Of a stretch of DNA of 64,000 bases, positions 16,851 to 25,458 are shown piece after piece (the first letter of the stretch is position 1; every line of letters begins with the position of its first letter). The stretch is from Rhodocyclales bacterium GT-UBC. GTDB taxonomy: Bacteria > Pseudomonadota > Gammaproteobacteria > Burkholderiales > Rhodocyclaceae. The position numbers and the translations under genes were made by a program. Where the stretch lies: contig QXPY01000018.1 in the NCBI GenBank assembly GCA_003583745.1, positions 17,983-81,982 of the forward strand. The letters run 5' to 3'. The notes below the pieces were generated by a model. It ran no database searches and had not been told where the DNA came from. It worked only from the letters and a program-made list of their open reading frames with translations.

Positions 16851-17317
16851 ATCGTACCGTCCTTGACCTGTGGGTCGGATTTTTTGTCGCATTGGGTATC
16901 GCTGCTTTGGTTTTTTTGGCCTTGAAAGTGGGCAACCTTTCGTCGGCTCGTTTGTCCGAAACGTATGTCTTGCATGCCAAGTTTGATAACATCGGCGGAC
17001 TAAAGGTACGAGGCCCTGTGAAAAGTGCTGGTGTCGTGGTTGGGCGGATTTCAGAAATCAAGCTGGACCCGACAACGTATGAGGCTGTCGTGACAATGAG
17101 CGTGGATGGTCGTTTCCAGTTTCCGAAAGACACTTTTGCGTCCATTTATACGGCTGGCTTGTTGGGCGAGCAGTATGTCGGTCTGGATGCTGGTGGGGAC
17201 GAGAAAGTATTGAAATCCGGCGACACCATTGCCAAAACGCAGTCGGCAGTGGTGCTGGAAAAGATGATCAGTCAGTTTCTATTCAGCAAGGCGGCGGACG
17301 GACAGGATAAAAAATGA
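16847..17317 (+). CDS. mlaD: MCE-domain phospholipid-binding protein MlaD
   Basis: A 156-residue protein with an N-terminal membrane anchor (about residues 8-27) and a single MCE domain (about 38-118: AKFDNIGGLKVRGPVKSAG, VVVGRI, YTAGLLGEQYVGL). MlaD forms the periplasmic hexameric ring that receives lipid from MlaC and passes it to MlaE. The length is normal. The start overlaps the mlaE stop by 4 bp, indicating translational coupling. Confidence 0.95.
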   Translation: MNRTVLDLWVGFFVALGIAALVFLALKVGNLSSARLSETYVLHAKFDNIGGLKVRGPVKSAGVVVGRISEIKLDPTTYEAVVTMSVDGRFQFPKDTFASIYTAGLLGEQYVGLDAGGDEKVLKSGDTIAKTQSAVVLEKMISQFLFSKAADGQDKK

Positions 17318-18039
17318 CGGCAAGGCGAGGTTTTTTTTCTTTGCATAAATGCTTGAGGCACTTGCTCGCCTGTATTCTCGTTATTGCATGGGTTGGTGAT
17401 TCGATTGCGGAAGGCGGCGCACACGACCCGTTAGAGGGCTTCAATCGTGCGATGTTCTCGGTAAACGAGGCGGTGGACGGTTATGCCGTAAAGCCAGTGG
17501 CGCAAGTCTATGATCGGATTGTCCCTTTGCCGGCGAAGGTCGGGGTCGGGAATTTTTTTGGGAATGCAGGTGATTTGTGGATTGGGATCAATAGCGCCTT
17601 GCAAGGTAAGTTTTCAGATGCAGGTAGCGACATCGGGCGTTTGTTGATCAATTCTACAGTTGGTATTTTGGGTTTGTTTGATGTGGCCAGTGAGTTGGGA
17701 TTAGACAAACATGACGAGGATTTCGGGCAAACGCTCGCCGTGTGGGGCGTGGCCGATGGGGTTTATCTCTTTTTTCCCGTGATTGGGCCGCGTACGGTTC
17801 GCGATACCTTCGGGTGGGCGCTCGATTCCTACAGTGATCCGCTGCGGGCGGTGGTGTCGGTTCCCGTTCGTAATAGCTTGTTAGCGACGCGAATCGTAGA
17901 TGTTCGTGCCGGACTGCTTCCTGCAGACAAGGTGGTTGATGAGGGGGCATTGGATAAGTACTCCTACATACGGGGGGCTTACCTTCAACGTCGCCGTAAC
18001 CAAGTTTTTGATGGCCGCCCGCCGCGGTTGGATGATTGA
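17314..18039 (+). CDS. mlaA: MlaA/VacJ-family outer-membrane lipid asymmetry protein
   Basis: A 241-residue MlaA (VacJ) protein: DPLEGFNRAMFSVNE near residue 38, INSTVGILGLFDVASELGL near 112, and FFPVIGPRTVRDTFGWALDSY near 150 are family hallmarks. MlaA removes mislocalised phospholipid from the outer leaflet and hands it to MlaC. In enterobacteria it is a lipoprotein. Here the only Cys of the leader sits at the start of the hydrophobic stretch (HLLAC) and is not a convincing lipobox; cleavage after DSIA by signal peptidase I looks likelier. It overlaps mlaD by 4 bp, and its inclusion in the mla operon is typical of Betaproteobacteria. Confidence 0.93.
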   Translation: MTARRGFFSLHKCLRHLLACILVIAWVGDSIAEGGAHDPLEGFNRAMFSVNEAVDGYAVKPVAQVYDRIVPLPAKVGVGNFFGNAGDLWIGINSALQGKFSDAGSDIGRLLINSTVGILGLFDVASELGLDKHDEDFGQTLAVWGVADGVYLFFPVIGPRTVRDTFGWALDSYSDPLRAVVSVPVRNSLLATRIVDVRAGLLPADKVVDEGALDKYSYIRGAYLQRRRNQVFDGRPPRLDD

Positions 18040-18056
18040 TTTTTATCAGGAAAATT

Positions 18057-18683
18057 ATGTTTTTAAAGCATTTTGCCTTTGTTTTTTCCTTCTTTGTGGT
18101 GGTTGCGGCGCAGGCCCAAGAGGCTCCTGATGTATTGATTCAGCAAGTGACGGACGAGGTGCTGGAGATCATTCGCAAGGATAAGGATATTCAGGGCGGT
18201 AATGCGCAAAAAGTGATCGACCTGGTTGAGAAGAAAGTTTTGCCGCACTTCAATTTTTCGCACATGACTGCGCTGGCGCTGGGAAAGGAGTGGCGTAAGG
18301 CTTCGCCGCAGCAACAGCAGCAATTGACGCAAGAGTTTAAGACATTGCTTGTGCGTACTTATTCCAATGCCTTGACTGGCTACAAGAATCAAAAAGTCGT
18401 CTACAAGCCATTCAAAATGGCTGCGGGGGAAACCGATGTGTTGGTTCGAACCGAGGTTTTGCAGCCAGGAAGCAAGCCGGTACAGCTTGATTACAGTCTT
18501 GAAAAACTCGATGCTGGATGGAAAGTTTACGACGTTGTCGTCGCCGGCATCAGTCTGGTAACTAACTACCGCGATCAGTTTGCGCAGGAAGTTCGGAGTG
18601 GGGGCATCGATGGTCTAGTTGCGTCGATATCCACCAAGAATAAATCACTGGAAGCGACGGTTGCCAAGGCTGATAAGAAGTGA
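18057..18683 (+). CDS. mlaC: periplasmic phospholipid shuttle MlaC
   Basis: A 208-residue periplasmic protein with a signal peptide ending near VVAAQAQ and a MlaC/Ttg2D domain over the remainder (VLPHFNFSHMTALALGKEWR, AGISLVTNYRDQF). It carries phospholipid across the periplasm between MlaA and the MlaFEDB complex. The ATG is preceded by AGGAAAATT; the frame also offers a TTG 21 bp upstream that overlaps the mlaA stop but would add a charged leader before the signal peptide. Confidence 0.94.
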   Translation: MFLKHFAFVFSFFVVVAAQAQEAPDVLIQQVTDEVLEIIRKDKDIQGGNAQKVIDLVEKKVLPHFNFSHMTALALGKEWRKASPQQQQQLTQEFKTLLVRTYSNALTGYKNQKVVYKPFKMAAGETDVLVRTEVLQPGSKPVQLDYSLEKLDAGWKVYDVVVAGISLVTNYRDQFAQEVRSGGIDGLVASISTKNKSLEATVAKADKK

Positions 18684-18961
18684 TCGAGCGAGTATCCGGG
18701 CGTCTGCTAGTCAAGACGCCTTTGATCATGGCCAATGCGCGCGGCCTGCTTGAAGCAGGCCGTTCTAATTTGCAATCAGGGGAGTTGATTTTCGATTTTT
18801 CTGATGTCGGCGAGGCGGATTCCTCGGCGTTGGCAGTGATGTTGGCCTGGTTGCGGGCTGCATCTGAGGTGCACTCCTCGATCAAGTTCGCCCACGTTCC
18901 ACCGGGGGTGCTTTCGCTTGCCGAATTGTACGGCATCACCGATCTTCTGCCCCTCGCTTAA
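18680..18961 (+). CDS. mlaB: STAS-domain protein MlaB
   Basis: A 93-residue STAS-domain protein (IFDFSDVGEADSSALAVML is the conserved strand-helix). MlaB binds MlaF and stabilises the transporter complex. The start is GTG, overlapping the mlaC TGA as GTGA. It closes the mlaFEDACB operon; the next gene starts 11 bp later, so transcription probably continues. Confidence 0.9.
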   Translation: MIERVSGRLLVKTPLIMANARGLLEAGRSNLQSGELIFDFSDVGEADSSALAVMLAWLRAASEVHSSIKFAHVPPGVLSLAELYGITDLLPLA

Positions 18962-18972
18962 AAGAGGGGTGT

Positions 18973-19692
18973 ATGCAATCTGCCGTTTCTATTGTTGACG
19001 TTGTCAAGAATTTTGGGGAGCTGAAAGCGCTGTCGGGGGTCTCCATGGAGATCGGGCAGGGTGAGTTTTTTGGATTGCTGGGGCCGAACGGTGCCGGGAA
19101 GACAACGTTGATCTCCTGTTTGGCTGGCTTGGCCAGGCCTGATTCGGGGGCGCTAAAGGTGCTGGGGCACGATGTCATCGAAGACTTTCGTTTGGCCCGG
19201 CGATTGCTTGGTGTGGTGCCGCAGGAACTTGTCTTTGATCCGTTCTTCAGTGTGCGCGAAACCTTGCGGATACAGTCGGGTTATTTTGGCATACGCAAAA
19301 ACGACGACTGGATCGATGAGGTCCTCGAAAACCTCGACCTGACCAGCAAGGCGGACGTCAATATGCGGCGCCTGTCGGGTGGCATGAAGCGAAGAGTGCT
19401 GGTTGCTCAAGCCTTGGTTCATAAGCCGCCGGTGATCGTTCTTGATGAACCAACTGCCGGAGTCGATGTGGAATTGCGTCAGGGTTTGTGGCAGTTCGTT
19501 AAGCGTTTGAACGGCGAAGGCCATACCATCATTTTGACGACGCATTATTTGGAAGAGGCCGAGGCCTTGTGTGGACGAATCGCGTTGATGAAGCAGGGCA
19601 AGGTTATTGCGCTTGATTCGACAGCCAATTTGATGGCTGCCTATCCCGGTGCTTCGCTGGAAGAAGTGTTCGTGCGGACGATGCAGCAATGA
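18973..19692 (+). CDS. ABC exporter ATP-binding protein (YadG-like)
   Basis: A 239-residue ABC-2-type exporter ATPase with Walker A GPNGAGKTT, signature LSGGMKRRVLVAQA, Walker B VIVLDEPTAGVD and H-loop LTTHYLEEAEAL. It is close to YadG/CcmA-family ATPases but lacks their longer C-terminal tail. It pairs with the permease encoded immediately downstream (4-bp overlap). This pair follows mla genes in many Betaproteobacteria. The substrate is not known. Confidence 0.9.
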   Translation: MQSAVSIVDVVKNFGELKALSGVSMEIGQGEFFGLLGPNGAGKTTLISCLAGLARPDSGALKVLGHDVIEDFRLARRLLGVVPQELVFDPFFSVRETLRIQSGYFGIRKNDDWIDEVLENLDLTSKADVNMRRLSGGMKRRVLVAQALVHKPPVIVLDEPTAGVDVELRQGLWQFVKRLNGEGHTIILTTHYLEEAEALCGRIALMKQGKVIALDSTANLMAAYPGASLEEVFVRTMQQ

Positions 19693-20441
19693 TCGGATTC
19701 TGGACGCTGTTCTATAAAGAACTGCTGCGCTTCTGGAAGGTTGCCTTTCAGACGGTTGGTGCGCCGGTCCTCACGGCGCTGCTGTATTTGCTGATTTTCG
19801 GACACGTGCTTGACGAGCATGTGCTGGTGCATGGGGTGCGCTACACCAGCTTTCTGGTGCCGGGCCTCGTGATGATGCAGGTGTTGCAGAACGCTTTTGC
19901 CAATTCGTCGTCCAGCCTGATTCAAGCCAAGATTACCGGTTCCATCGTGTTCGTGCTGTTGCCGCCGATTCCCTACAGTGCTTTTTTTGCGGCTTATATC
20001 CTGGCTGCGCTGGTGCGCGGTCTGATGGTCGGTCTGGGTGTTCTGCTGGCGACAGTGTGGTTTGCCGAGTTGCGGGTCGTGGCACCTTTGTGGGTCCTGG
20101 TCTTTGCCTTATTCGGCGGCGCCTTGTTTGGTGCACTTGGCATGATTGCCGGTATCTGGTCAGAAAAATTCGATCAGCTGGCAGCCTTCCAGAACTTCCT
20201 GATCATGCCGCTGACCATGCTGTCCGGTGTCTTTTATTCGATTTATACCCTGCCGCCGTTCTGGCAGGGACTCTCGCATTACAATCCCGTTTTTTACATG
20301 ATTGACGGTTTCCGCTACGGATTTTTCGGTGTTTCTGATGTTGCGCCGGAGTTCAGTTTGTCGGTTGTCGTCACTTGCTTTGCAGCCGTGTCGCTGCTGA
20401 CACTGAGCCTGCTCAAGCGAGGCTGGAAACTTAGAGCTTAA
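19689..20441 (+). CDS. ABC-2-type exporter permease (YadH-like)
   Basis: A 250-residue ABC-2 membrane protein with six hydrophobic segments (first near residues 22-42, last near 225-243), and the ABC-2 signature region FDQLAAFQNFLIMPLTMLSG near 160. It forms the channel of the exporter energised by the preceding ATPase. YadH is its best-known relative. The export substrate cannot be inferred. Confidence 0.9.
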   Translation: MIGFWTLFYKELLRFWKVAFQTVGAPVLTALLYLLIFGHVLDEHVLVHGVRYTSFLVPGLVMMQVLQNAFANSSSSLIQAKITGSIVFVLLPPIPYSAFFAAYILAALVRGLMVGLGVLLATVWFAELRVVAPLWVLVFALFGGALFGALGMIAGIWSEKFDQLAAFQNFLIMPLTMLSGVFYSIYTLPPFWQGLSHYNPVFYMIDGFRYGFFGVSDVAPEFSLSVVVTCFAAVSLLTLSLLKRGWKLRA

Positions 20442-20445
20442 ATAG

Positions 20446-20688
20446 ATGCATCCTGACCAAATCAAGCAACTCATCCTCGCCGGCATGTCCTGCGAACATC
20501 TTTCTCTCGACGGAGATGGCCAGCATTTCGAGGCAATCGTGGTCAGTGACGAATTCGTCGGGAAGAACCGTGTGCAACGCCAGCAACGGGTGTATCAGAC
20601 CCTTAAGGACAAGCTGGCAACCGGCGAGTTGCATGCGCTCTCGTTCAAGACGCTGACTCCGGAAGAGTGGAGTGTTCAACATGGATAA
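20446..20688 (+). CDS. ibaG: BolA-family protein IbaG
   Basis: An 80-residue BolA/IbaG (YrbA) protein. The visible features are the start MHPDQIKQLI, the central GDGQHFEAIVVSDEF strand-turn with the conserved His, and RQQRVYQTL followed by LHALSFKTLTPEEW. Family members bind 2Fe-2S clusters with monothiol glutaredoxins, and IbaG is linked to acid stress and envelope properties. Its place between the transport genes and murA is conserved across Proteobacteria. The end overlaps murA by 8 bp. Confidence 0.93.
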   Translation: MHPDQIKQLILAGMSCEHLSLDGDGQHFEAIVVSDEFVGKNRVQRQQRVYQTLKDKLATGELHALSFKTLTPEEWSVQHG

Positions 20689-21934
20689 ACTGCTGATCCA
20701 GGGCGGCGGCGCCCTTTCTGGCGAAGTCGCCATTTCCGGCGCAAAGAATGCGGCGCTGCCCATTCTTTGCGCATCGTTGCTGACTGCCGATCCGATGCAC
20801 TTCACCAATGTGCCACACCTCAATGACATCTCGACCATGTTGCGGCTGCTCGGCGAAATGGGCATCGGCGTCACGATGGATGGGGTGGATGGCCTGGTTC
20901 TCAACGGCGGTGGCCTGAACAATCCGGTTGCGTCGTACGAGATGGTGAAAACCATGCGCGCTTCGATTCTCGTACTTGGCCCCCTGCTGGCGCGCGGCGG
21001 TGAGGCGCGAGTTTCGCTGCCTGGCGGTTGTGCGATCGGTGCCCGGCCGGTTGATCAGCACATCAAGGGCTTGCAGGCCATGGGCGCGGAGGTCAAGGTT
21101 GAACAGGGGTATGTTCATGCCAAGGCGACGCGTCTGAAGGGGGCTCGCATCTGTACCGATATGGTGACAGTGACCGGGACCGAAAATCTGATGATGGCGG
21201 CCTGTCTGGCCGAGGGCGAAACCGTGATCGAAAACGCCGCGCGCGAGCCGGAAGTGGTTGATCTGGCGAATTGTTTGGTCGGTATGGGGGCGCGAATTTC
21301 CGGCGCCGGGACCGATGTTATTCGCATTCAGGGTGTCGACAAACTGCATGGTGCAAACCATGCCATCATGCCGGACCGCATCGAAACGGGTACCTATCTC
21401 TGCGCGGCAGCGGTGACGGGCGGCGATATCCGTCTGGTCAAGACTTCGGCGGCATATCTGGATACGGTTGTAGACAAGCTGATGGATGCTGGCTGCGAAA
21501 TTACCGTTGAACGCGATGCGATCCGTCTGGTTGCCCCGAAGCGCCTGAAGGCAGTGAGCTTGCGCACGGCGCCATATCCGGCGTTCCCGACCGACATGCA
21601 GGCCCAGTTCATGGCGATCAATTGCGTGGCCGATGGCGTGGCAACGATTCGGGAAACCATTTTCGAGAATCGCTTCATGCACGTTAATGAATTAATGCGT
21701 TTGGGGGCGAATATCCAGATCGAGGGCAATAACGCCATCGTACGTGGCGTTGACCATCTCGATGGCGCGACGGTGATGGCGACTGACTTGCGTGCGTCCG
21801 CCTCTCTGGTGATCGCGGCGCTGGTGGCGCAAGGTGAAACCCTGATTGACCGGATTTACCATCTGGATCGCGGCTACGAACGGATCGAAGAGAAGCTTGC
21901 GAAGCTCGGGGCTTGTGTTCGCCGCGTGCATTGA
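20681..21934 (+). CDS. murA: UDP-N-acetylglucosamine 1-carboxyvinyltransferase MurA
   Basis: A 417-residue EPSP-synthase-family enzyme that adds enolpyruvate from PEP to UDP-GlcNAc, the first committed step of peptidoglycan synthesis. Visible residues include the Lys-Asn pair of SGAKNAALPI and the catalytic Cys of PGGCAIGARPVDQH near residue 117, the fosfomycin target in the family. The ATG at 20681 is preceded by GGAG at about 8 bp and overlaps ibaG; an in-frame GTG 9 bp upstream is the alternative. The length is normal. Confidence 0.97.
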   Translation: MDKLLIQGGGALSGEVAISGAKNAALPILCASLLTADPMHFTNVPHLNDISTMLRLLGEMGIGVTMDGVDGLVLNGGGLNNPVASYEMVKTMRASILVLGPLLARGGEARVSLPGGCAIGARPVDQHIKGLQAMGAEVKVEQGYVHAKATRLKGARICTDMVTVTGTENLMMAACLAEGETVIENAAREPEVVDLANCLVGMGARISGAGTDVIRIQGVDKLHGANHAIMPDRIETGTYLCAAAVTGGDIRLVKTSAAYLDTVVDKLMDAGCEITVERDAIRLVAPKRLKAVSLRTAPYPAFPTDMQAQFMAINCVADGVATIRETIFENRFMHVNELMRLGANIQIEGNNAIVRGVDHLDGATVMATDLRASASLVIAALVAQGETLIDRIYHLDRGYERIEEKLAKLGACVRRVH

Positions 21935-22223
21935 CGGGGCGGGACTTTAATTTTCTGTCATCCAATTGCTTTTCTTATGTGCATTTTGCCCCTGGTCCGG
22001 ATTGGTTCGGTAACGGGGGTGAAAAAATACTTTGCATTAATCAGAATCGCAGTCCATACTCTGAGCTTCGGGATTTCCAGGCAGTGTTTTGTGCCTACGC
22101 CGTACCCGGCTCGTAACTTCGCGGTTACCTGCTTTTCGGTTTTGCCAGCTCCTCGGTCTTGATCTCGTAATTCCCGGGTAATTCGTTACCCATATGTTCT
22201 ATTTTTTACCAAGGATGCTAAAC
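21935..22223 (+). promoter_or_regulatory. promoter and structured 5' leader of the cold-shock gene
   Basis: This 289-bp stretch has no gene. A candidate promoter is TTGCAT (22032-22037), a 17-bp spacer, and CATACT (22055-22060), which would give a leader of roughly 155 nt, similar to long cspA-type leaders. Two hairpins lie in the leader: GTAAC/GTTAC (22113-22128) and a perfect GGGTAA-TTCG-TTACCC hairpin (22176-22191) with a UUCG tetraloop, about 20 nt before the ribosome site AAGGA at 22211-22215. Thermoregulation is an inference from the family. Confidence 0.45.
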
Positions 22224-22430
22224 ATGGCAAATGGTACCGTTAAGTGGTTCAACGACGCTAAGGGCTTCGGCTTCATTTCTCCGGCCGAAGGTGGTGAAGA
22301 CCTCTTCGCTCACTTCTCCGCTATTCAAGGCAATGGTTTCAAGACCCTGGCCGAAAATCAAAAGGTGACCTTTGATATCGTTACCGGCCCGAAGGGCAAG
22401 CAAGCTGCCAATATCCGCCCGGCCGAATAA
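22224..22430 (+). CDS. CspA-family cold-shock / nucleic-acid chaperone protein
   Basis: A 68-residue single cold-shock domain protein starting MANGTVKWFNDAKGFGFI, with RNP1 (KGFGFI) and RNP2-like (DLFAHF) motifs. It binds single-stranded RNA and DNA and prevents secondary structure. The start chosen is the ATG after AAGGA; the frame continues 30 bp upstream without support. A strong intrinsic terminator follows directly, so it is monocistronic. It lies between murA and hisG, genes that are adjacent in many relatives. Confidence 0.95.
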   Translation: MANGTVKWFNDAKGFGFISPAEGGEDLFAHFSAIQGNGFKTLAENQKVTFDIVTGPKGKQAANIRPAE

Positions 22431-22449
22431 GTCGCGGACAGCTTGAAGT

Positions 22450-22478
22450 AAAAAAGCCCGGTTTTTCCGGGCTTTTTT
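22450..22478 (+). terminator. intrinsic terminator after cold-shock gene
   Basis: A perfect 12-bp inverted repeat (22450-22461 with 22467-22478) of AAAAAAGCCCGG type around a TTTTT loop, ending in a T-run. A-runs and T-runs on both sides allow it to act in either direction. Confidence 0.93.
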
Positions 22479-22567
22479 ACGTTTACGCGCCAATATTTGA
22501 AGTTGCACCTTGGCTGGTGCTGCGCTGATAATCATCCTTTATTCCAATAACAAAGGAGATGGGTATC

Positions 22568-23587
22568 ATGCAGCGCAGAACATTTATGGCGATGGCCGCA
22601 GCTACTTGTATGCTGGTCGCTGGAGTCGCTCAAGCCGAGTCTTATCGGGCCGAATACCGGCTTTCTACCGTGCTCGGGACGGCTTTCCCCTGGGGGCAGG
22701 CGGGGGAGCGTTGGGCAGAGCTGGTCAAAGAGAAGACCCAGGGACGCATCGTCATCAAGCTTTATCCCGGTAGTTCCCTGGTTGGCGGGGACCAGACCCG
22801 CGAGTTCACGGCAATCCGCCAGGGGGTTATCGATCTGGCCATTGGCTCGACCATCAACTGGTCGCCGCAGGTCAAGGAACTCAACCTGTTCTCACTGCCT
22901 TTCCTGATGCCCGACTACAAGGCCATTGATGCTTTGACCCAGGGTGAAATCGGCAAGGATCTGTTTGCGGTGCTTGAGAGGCGTGAAGTGGTCCCCTTGG
23001 CTTGGGGGGAAAACGGCTTCCGCGAAATGTCCAATTCGAAACGGCCGATTGCTACGCCTGCCGACATGAAGGGGATGAAGTTCCGCGTCGTCGGCTCGCC
23101 ATTGTACAACGAGACTTTCTCGGCATTGGGGGCGAATCCGACCCAGATGAGCTGGGCCGATGCCCAGCCGGCGCTGGCTTCCGGTGCTGTCGATGGTCAG
23201 GAAAATCCGCTGTCGGTGTTTGTTGCCGCCAAGCTGCCGACGGTTGGCCAGAAATACCTGACCTTGTGGCATTACGTTGCCGACCCCTTGATCTTCGTCG
23301 TCAACAAACAGGTTTGGGCGAGCTGGACGCCGGCCGATCGTGAGGCGGTCCGTCAGGCTGCTTTGCAGGCCGGTCGCGAGAATGTCGAAAAGGCTCGCAA
23401 GGGGATTGCCGGTAACGACACGACGGTGCTCAAGCAGATTGAGGCATCGGGTGTCACGGTGACCAATCCGACGGCCGAACAGCGTGCTGCTTTCGTTCAG
23501 GCGACGCGTCCGGTCTACGAGAAGTGGTCGAAGTCGATCGGCATTGATCTGGTCAAGAAGGCCGAAGCCGCCATCGCCAAGCGCTGA
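22568..23587 (+). CDS. dctP: TRAP transporter solute-binding protein (DctP family)
   Basis: A 339-residue periplasmic protein with a signal peptide (QRRTFMAMAAATCMLVAGVAQA). The DctP fold is seen in FPWGQAGERWAELVKEKTQG, the conserved Arg region FREMSNSKRPI, and MKGMKFRVVGSPLYNETFSALGA landmarks between residues 145 and 190. It captures an organic acid for TRAP uptake; the substrate (C4-dicarboxylate or related) is not certain. The ATG at 22568 follows AAAGGAG at 9 bp; an ATG at 22559 lies within that ribosome site and is rejected. Confidence 0.93.
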   Translation: MQRRTFMAMAAATCMLVAGVAQAESYRAEYRLSTVLGTAFPWGQAGERWAELVKEKTQGRIVIKLYPGSSLVGGDQTREFTAIRQGVIDLAIGSTINWSPQVKELNLFSLPFLMPDYKAIDALTQGEIGKDLFAVLERREVVPLAWGENGFREMSNSKRPIATPADMKGMKFRVVGSPLYNETFSALGANPTQMSWADAQPALASGAVDGQENPLSVFVAAKLPTVGQKYLTLWHYVADPLIFVVNKQVWASWTPADREAVRQAALQAGRENVEKARKGIAGNDTTVLKQIEASGVTVTNPTAEQRAAFVQATRPVYEKWSKSIGIDLVKKAEAAIAKR

Positions 23588-23594
23588 GTGACCG

Positions 23595-24080
23595 ATGTCT
23601 GAAAATCACGGTGCTGCCACTTCCGGCAGCAAGCTGACGCTCGCCAGTGTCGAGCGTTTCCTGATGGCGTTGTCGATGGGCGTACTCTGCCTGCTGACGA
23701 TGGCCAACGTGCTGGTGCGCTATTTCACCGATATTTCCTTTGCTTTCACCGAGGAAATATCGGTGGCCTTGCTGGTGGTGATGACGCTGATCGGTGCTTC
23801 GCATGCCTTTGCCACCAATCATCACATCGCCATTACCTTCTTCGTCGACCGCAAGCCGGCCTGGGGAGCGCTGGCGCGTCGTTTTGCCGCGGCTTGCTCG
23901 TTGGTGATGTTCTCCTTGCTGGCCTGGTATGGCGTTTCGATGGCCTGGGACGACTTCGATTTTGAAGTGACCTCGCCATCGCTCGGTGTGCCGCAATGGA
24001 TCTATACGGTCTGGTTGCCGGTCTTGAGTCTGGTCATCGTGCTCCGCTTGCTGGCTGTTCTCTGGCGGGGGGGTAAATAA
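23595..24080 (+). CDS. dctQ: TRAP transporter small permease (DctQ family)
   Basis: A 161-residue four-helix membrane protein (segments about 24-44, 57-77, 95-115, 135-155) with DctQ features: MANVLVRYFTDISFAFTEE near residue 36 and HIAITFF near 78. DctQ bridges the binding protein and the large permease. It lies 7 bp after dctP and shares one base with the start of dctM (TAATG). Confidence 0.92.
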   Translation: MSENHGAATSGSKLTLASVERFLMALSMGVLCLLTMANVLVRYFTDISFAFTEEISVALLVVMTLIGASHAFATNHHIAITFFVDRKPAWGALARRFAAACSLVMFSLLAWYGVSMAWDDFDFEVTSPSLGVPQWIYTVWLPVLSLVIVLRLLAVLWRGGK

Positions 24081-25360
24081 TGGATTGGCTGCTCTTCGGT
24101 ATTTTTGTCTTCCTGATGCTGAGTGGTGTGCCGCTAGCCGTTGCCATGGGCCTGGCGGGAACCGTTGTGGTTGCGGCATCGGGTCTGGGCATGTTGTCCT
24201 TGCCGACCAACGTCTATACCGGCATCGCCAAGTATCCGTTGATGGCAATTCCGGTCTTCGTCATCGCCGGGCTGATCTTCGAGAAGGCCGGCGTGGCGGC
24301 GACGATTGTCCGCTTTGCCTCGGCCATGGTCGGTCAGCGGCGCGGCAGCCTGGCCATCGTCGCCATTCTGGTGGCGATGATCCTTGGCGGCATCTCCGGT
24401 TCCGGGCCGGCCGATTCGGCGGCCGTCGGTGCCGTCATGCTGCCTTCGATGCTCAAGGCCGGCTATCCGCGGTCGTTCACGGCTGGCGTCATTGCCGCGG
24501 CCGGTTCGACGGACATCCTGATTCCCCCCTCGATTGCCTTCGTCATCTACAGCTTGCTGGTGCCGCAGGCATCGGTGCCGGCATTGTTCGCTGCCGGCAT
24601 GATTCCTGGCATCCTGTCGGGCTTGACCTTGATCCTGGTGGCTTGGTGGTTGTCGGTCAAGAACAACTTCGAGGCGCAGCCGGCCGAGCCGCGCCCCCCC
24701 TTCTGGCAGAGCCTGAAGGAGGCCGGCTGGGGTTTGCTGGCACCGGTGATCATTCTCGGCGGCATGCGCAGCGGTTTCTTCACGCCGACCGAAGCAGCCG
24801 TGGTGGCGGTGTTCTACGGCGTCATCGTCGGCATGGTTATCTATCGGACCTTGACCTGGAAGGATATCTATCAGGTGCTGGTCGAGTCGGCCGAGATTTC
24901 CTCGGTGATCCTGACCGTTGTCGCGCTGGCCAGCGTCTTTGCCTGGGCGAGCAACACCTTGGGGACTTTCGATCATCTGGCTGCTGCCTTGCTGGGAACC
25001 GGTCTGTCGGAAATCCCGATGCTGCTGAGCATCCAGCTGTTGCTGCTGATTGCCGGCATGTTCCTGGATGCCATTTCGATCTATTTCATCTTCCTGCCGT
25101 TGCTGGTGCCGATTGCTATCCACTTCAACTGGGATCTGGTGTGGTTCGGCGTCATCATCACGATGAATATGGCCCTCGGGCAGTTCCATCCGCCGCTCGG
25201 GGTGAATCTGATGGTGACCTGCCGCATGGCCGGCGTGTCGATGGAGTCGACGGTGCCCTGGGTGTTGTGGATGGTGGCGGCGATGGCCGGCACGATGTTC
25301 CTGGTGACCTTCATTCCCGACCTGGCGCTGTGGTTGCCGCGCCACCTCGGTTATCTTTGA
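24080..25360 (+). CDS. dctM: TRAP transporter large permease (DctM family)
   Basis: A 426-residue membrane protein with about twelve hydrophobic segments and DctM signatures: GGISGSGPADSAAVGAVMLP near residue 98, IPPSIAFVIYSLL near 148, and GQFHPPLGVNL near 370. It is the sodium-coupled translocating subunit. The gene is notably GC-rich, which leaves long open frames on other strands that are not genes. Confidence 0.94.
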   Translation: MDWLLFGIFVFLMLSGVPLAVAMGLAGTVVVAASGLGMLSLPTNVYTGIAKYPLMAIPVFVIAGLIFEKAGVAATIVRFASAMVGQRRGSLAIVAILVAMILGGISGSGPADSAAVGAVMLPSMLKAGYPRSFTAGVIAAAGSTDILIPPSIAFVIYSLLVPQASVPALFAAGMIPGILSGLTLILVAWWLSVKNNFEAQPAEPRPPFWQSLKEAGWGLLAPVIILGGMRSGFFTPTEAAVVAVFYGVIVGMVIYRTLTWKDIYQVLVESAEISSVILTVVALASVFAWASNTLGTFDHLAAALLGTGLSEIPMLLSIQLLLLIAGMFLDAISIYFIFLPLLVPIAIHFNWDLVWFGVIITMNMALGQFHPPLGVNLMVTCRMAGVSMESTVPWVLWMVAAMAGTMFLVTFIPDLALWLPRHLGYL

Positions 25361-25458
25361 TTCCCGGGCGCGGCAAGCGGAGTCGTTTCCCTGCTTGCCG
25401 CGAGTCTGCTCCCTGGCTCTGCTAAAATGGCGCTTTCGCCTTTTTAGCAAGAGTCTCC

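Noticed and set aside
20645..21682. 345-residue minus-strand frame over murA
   Set aside because: Antisense shadow with His/Arg-rich composition; murA in the plus frame is complete with catalytic residues.
25395..25428. TTGCCG and TAAAAT as a hisG promoter
   Set aside because: The spacer would be 22 bp, too long for a normal sigma-70 promoter; only the -10-like element is mentioned in the hisG entry.
24085..25450. Long open frames on both strands over dctM (446 residues plus, 438 residues minus)
   Set aside because: They are shadows of the GC-rich dctM gene: low-complexity Arg/Gly/His-rich translations with no domain, while the dctM frame carries all family motifs.
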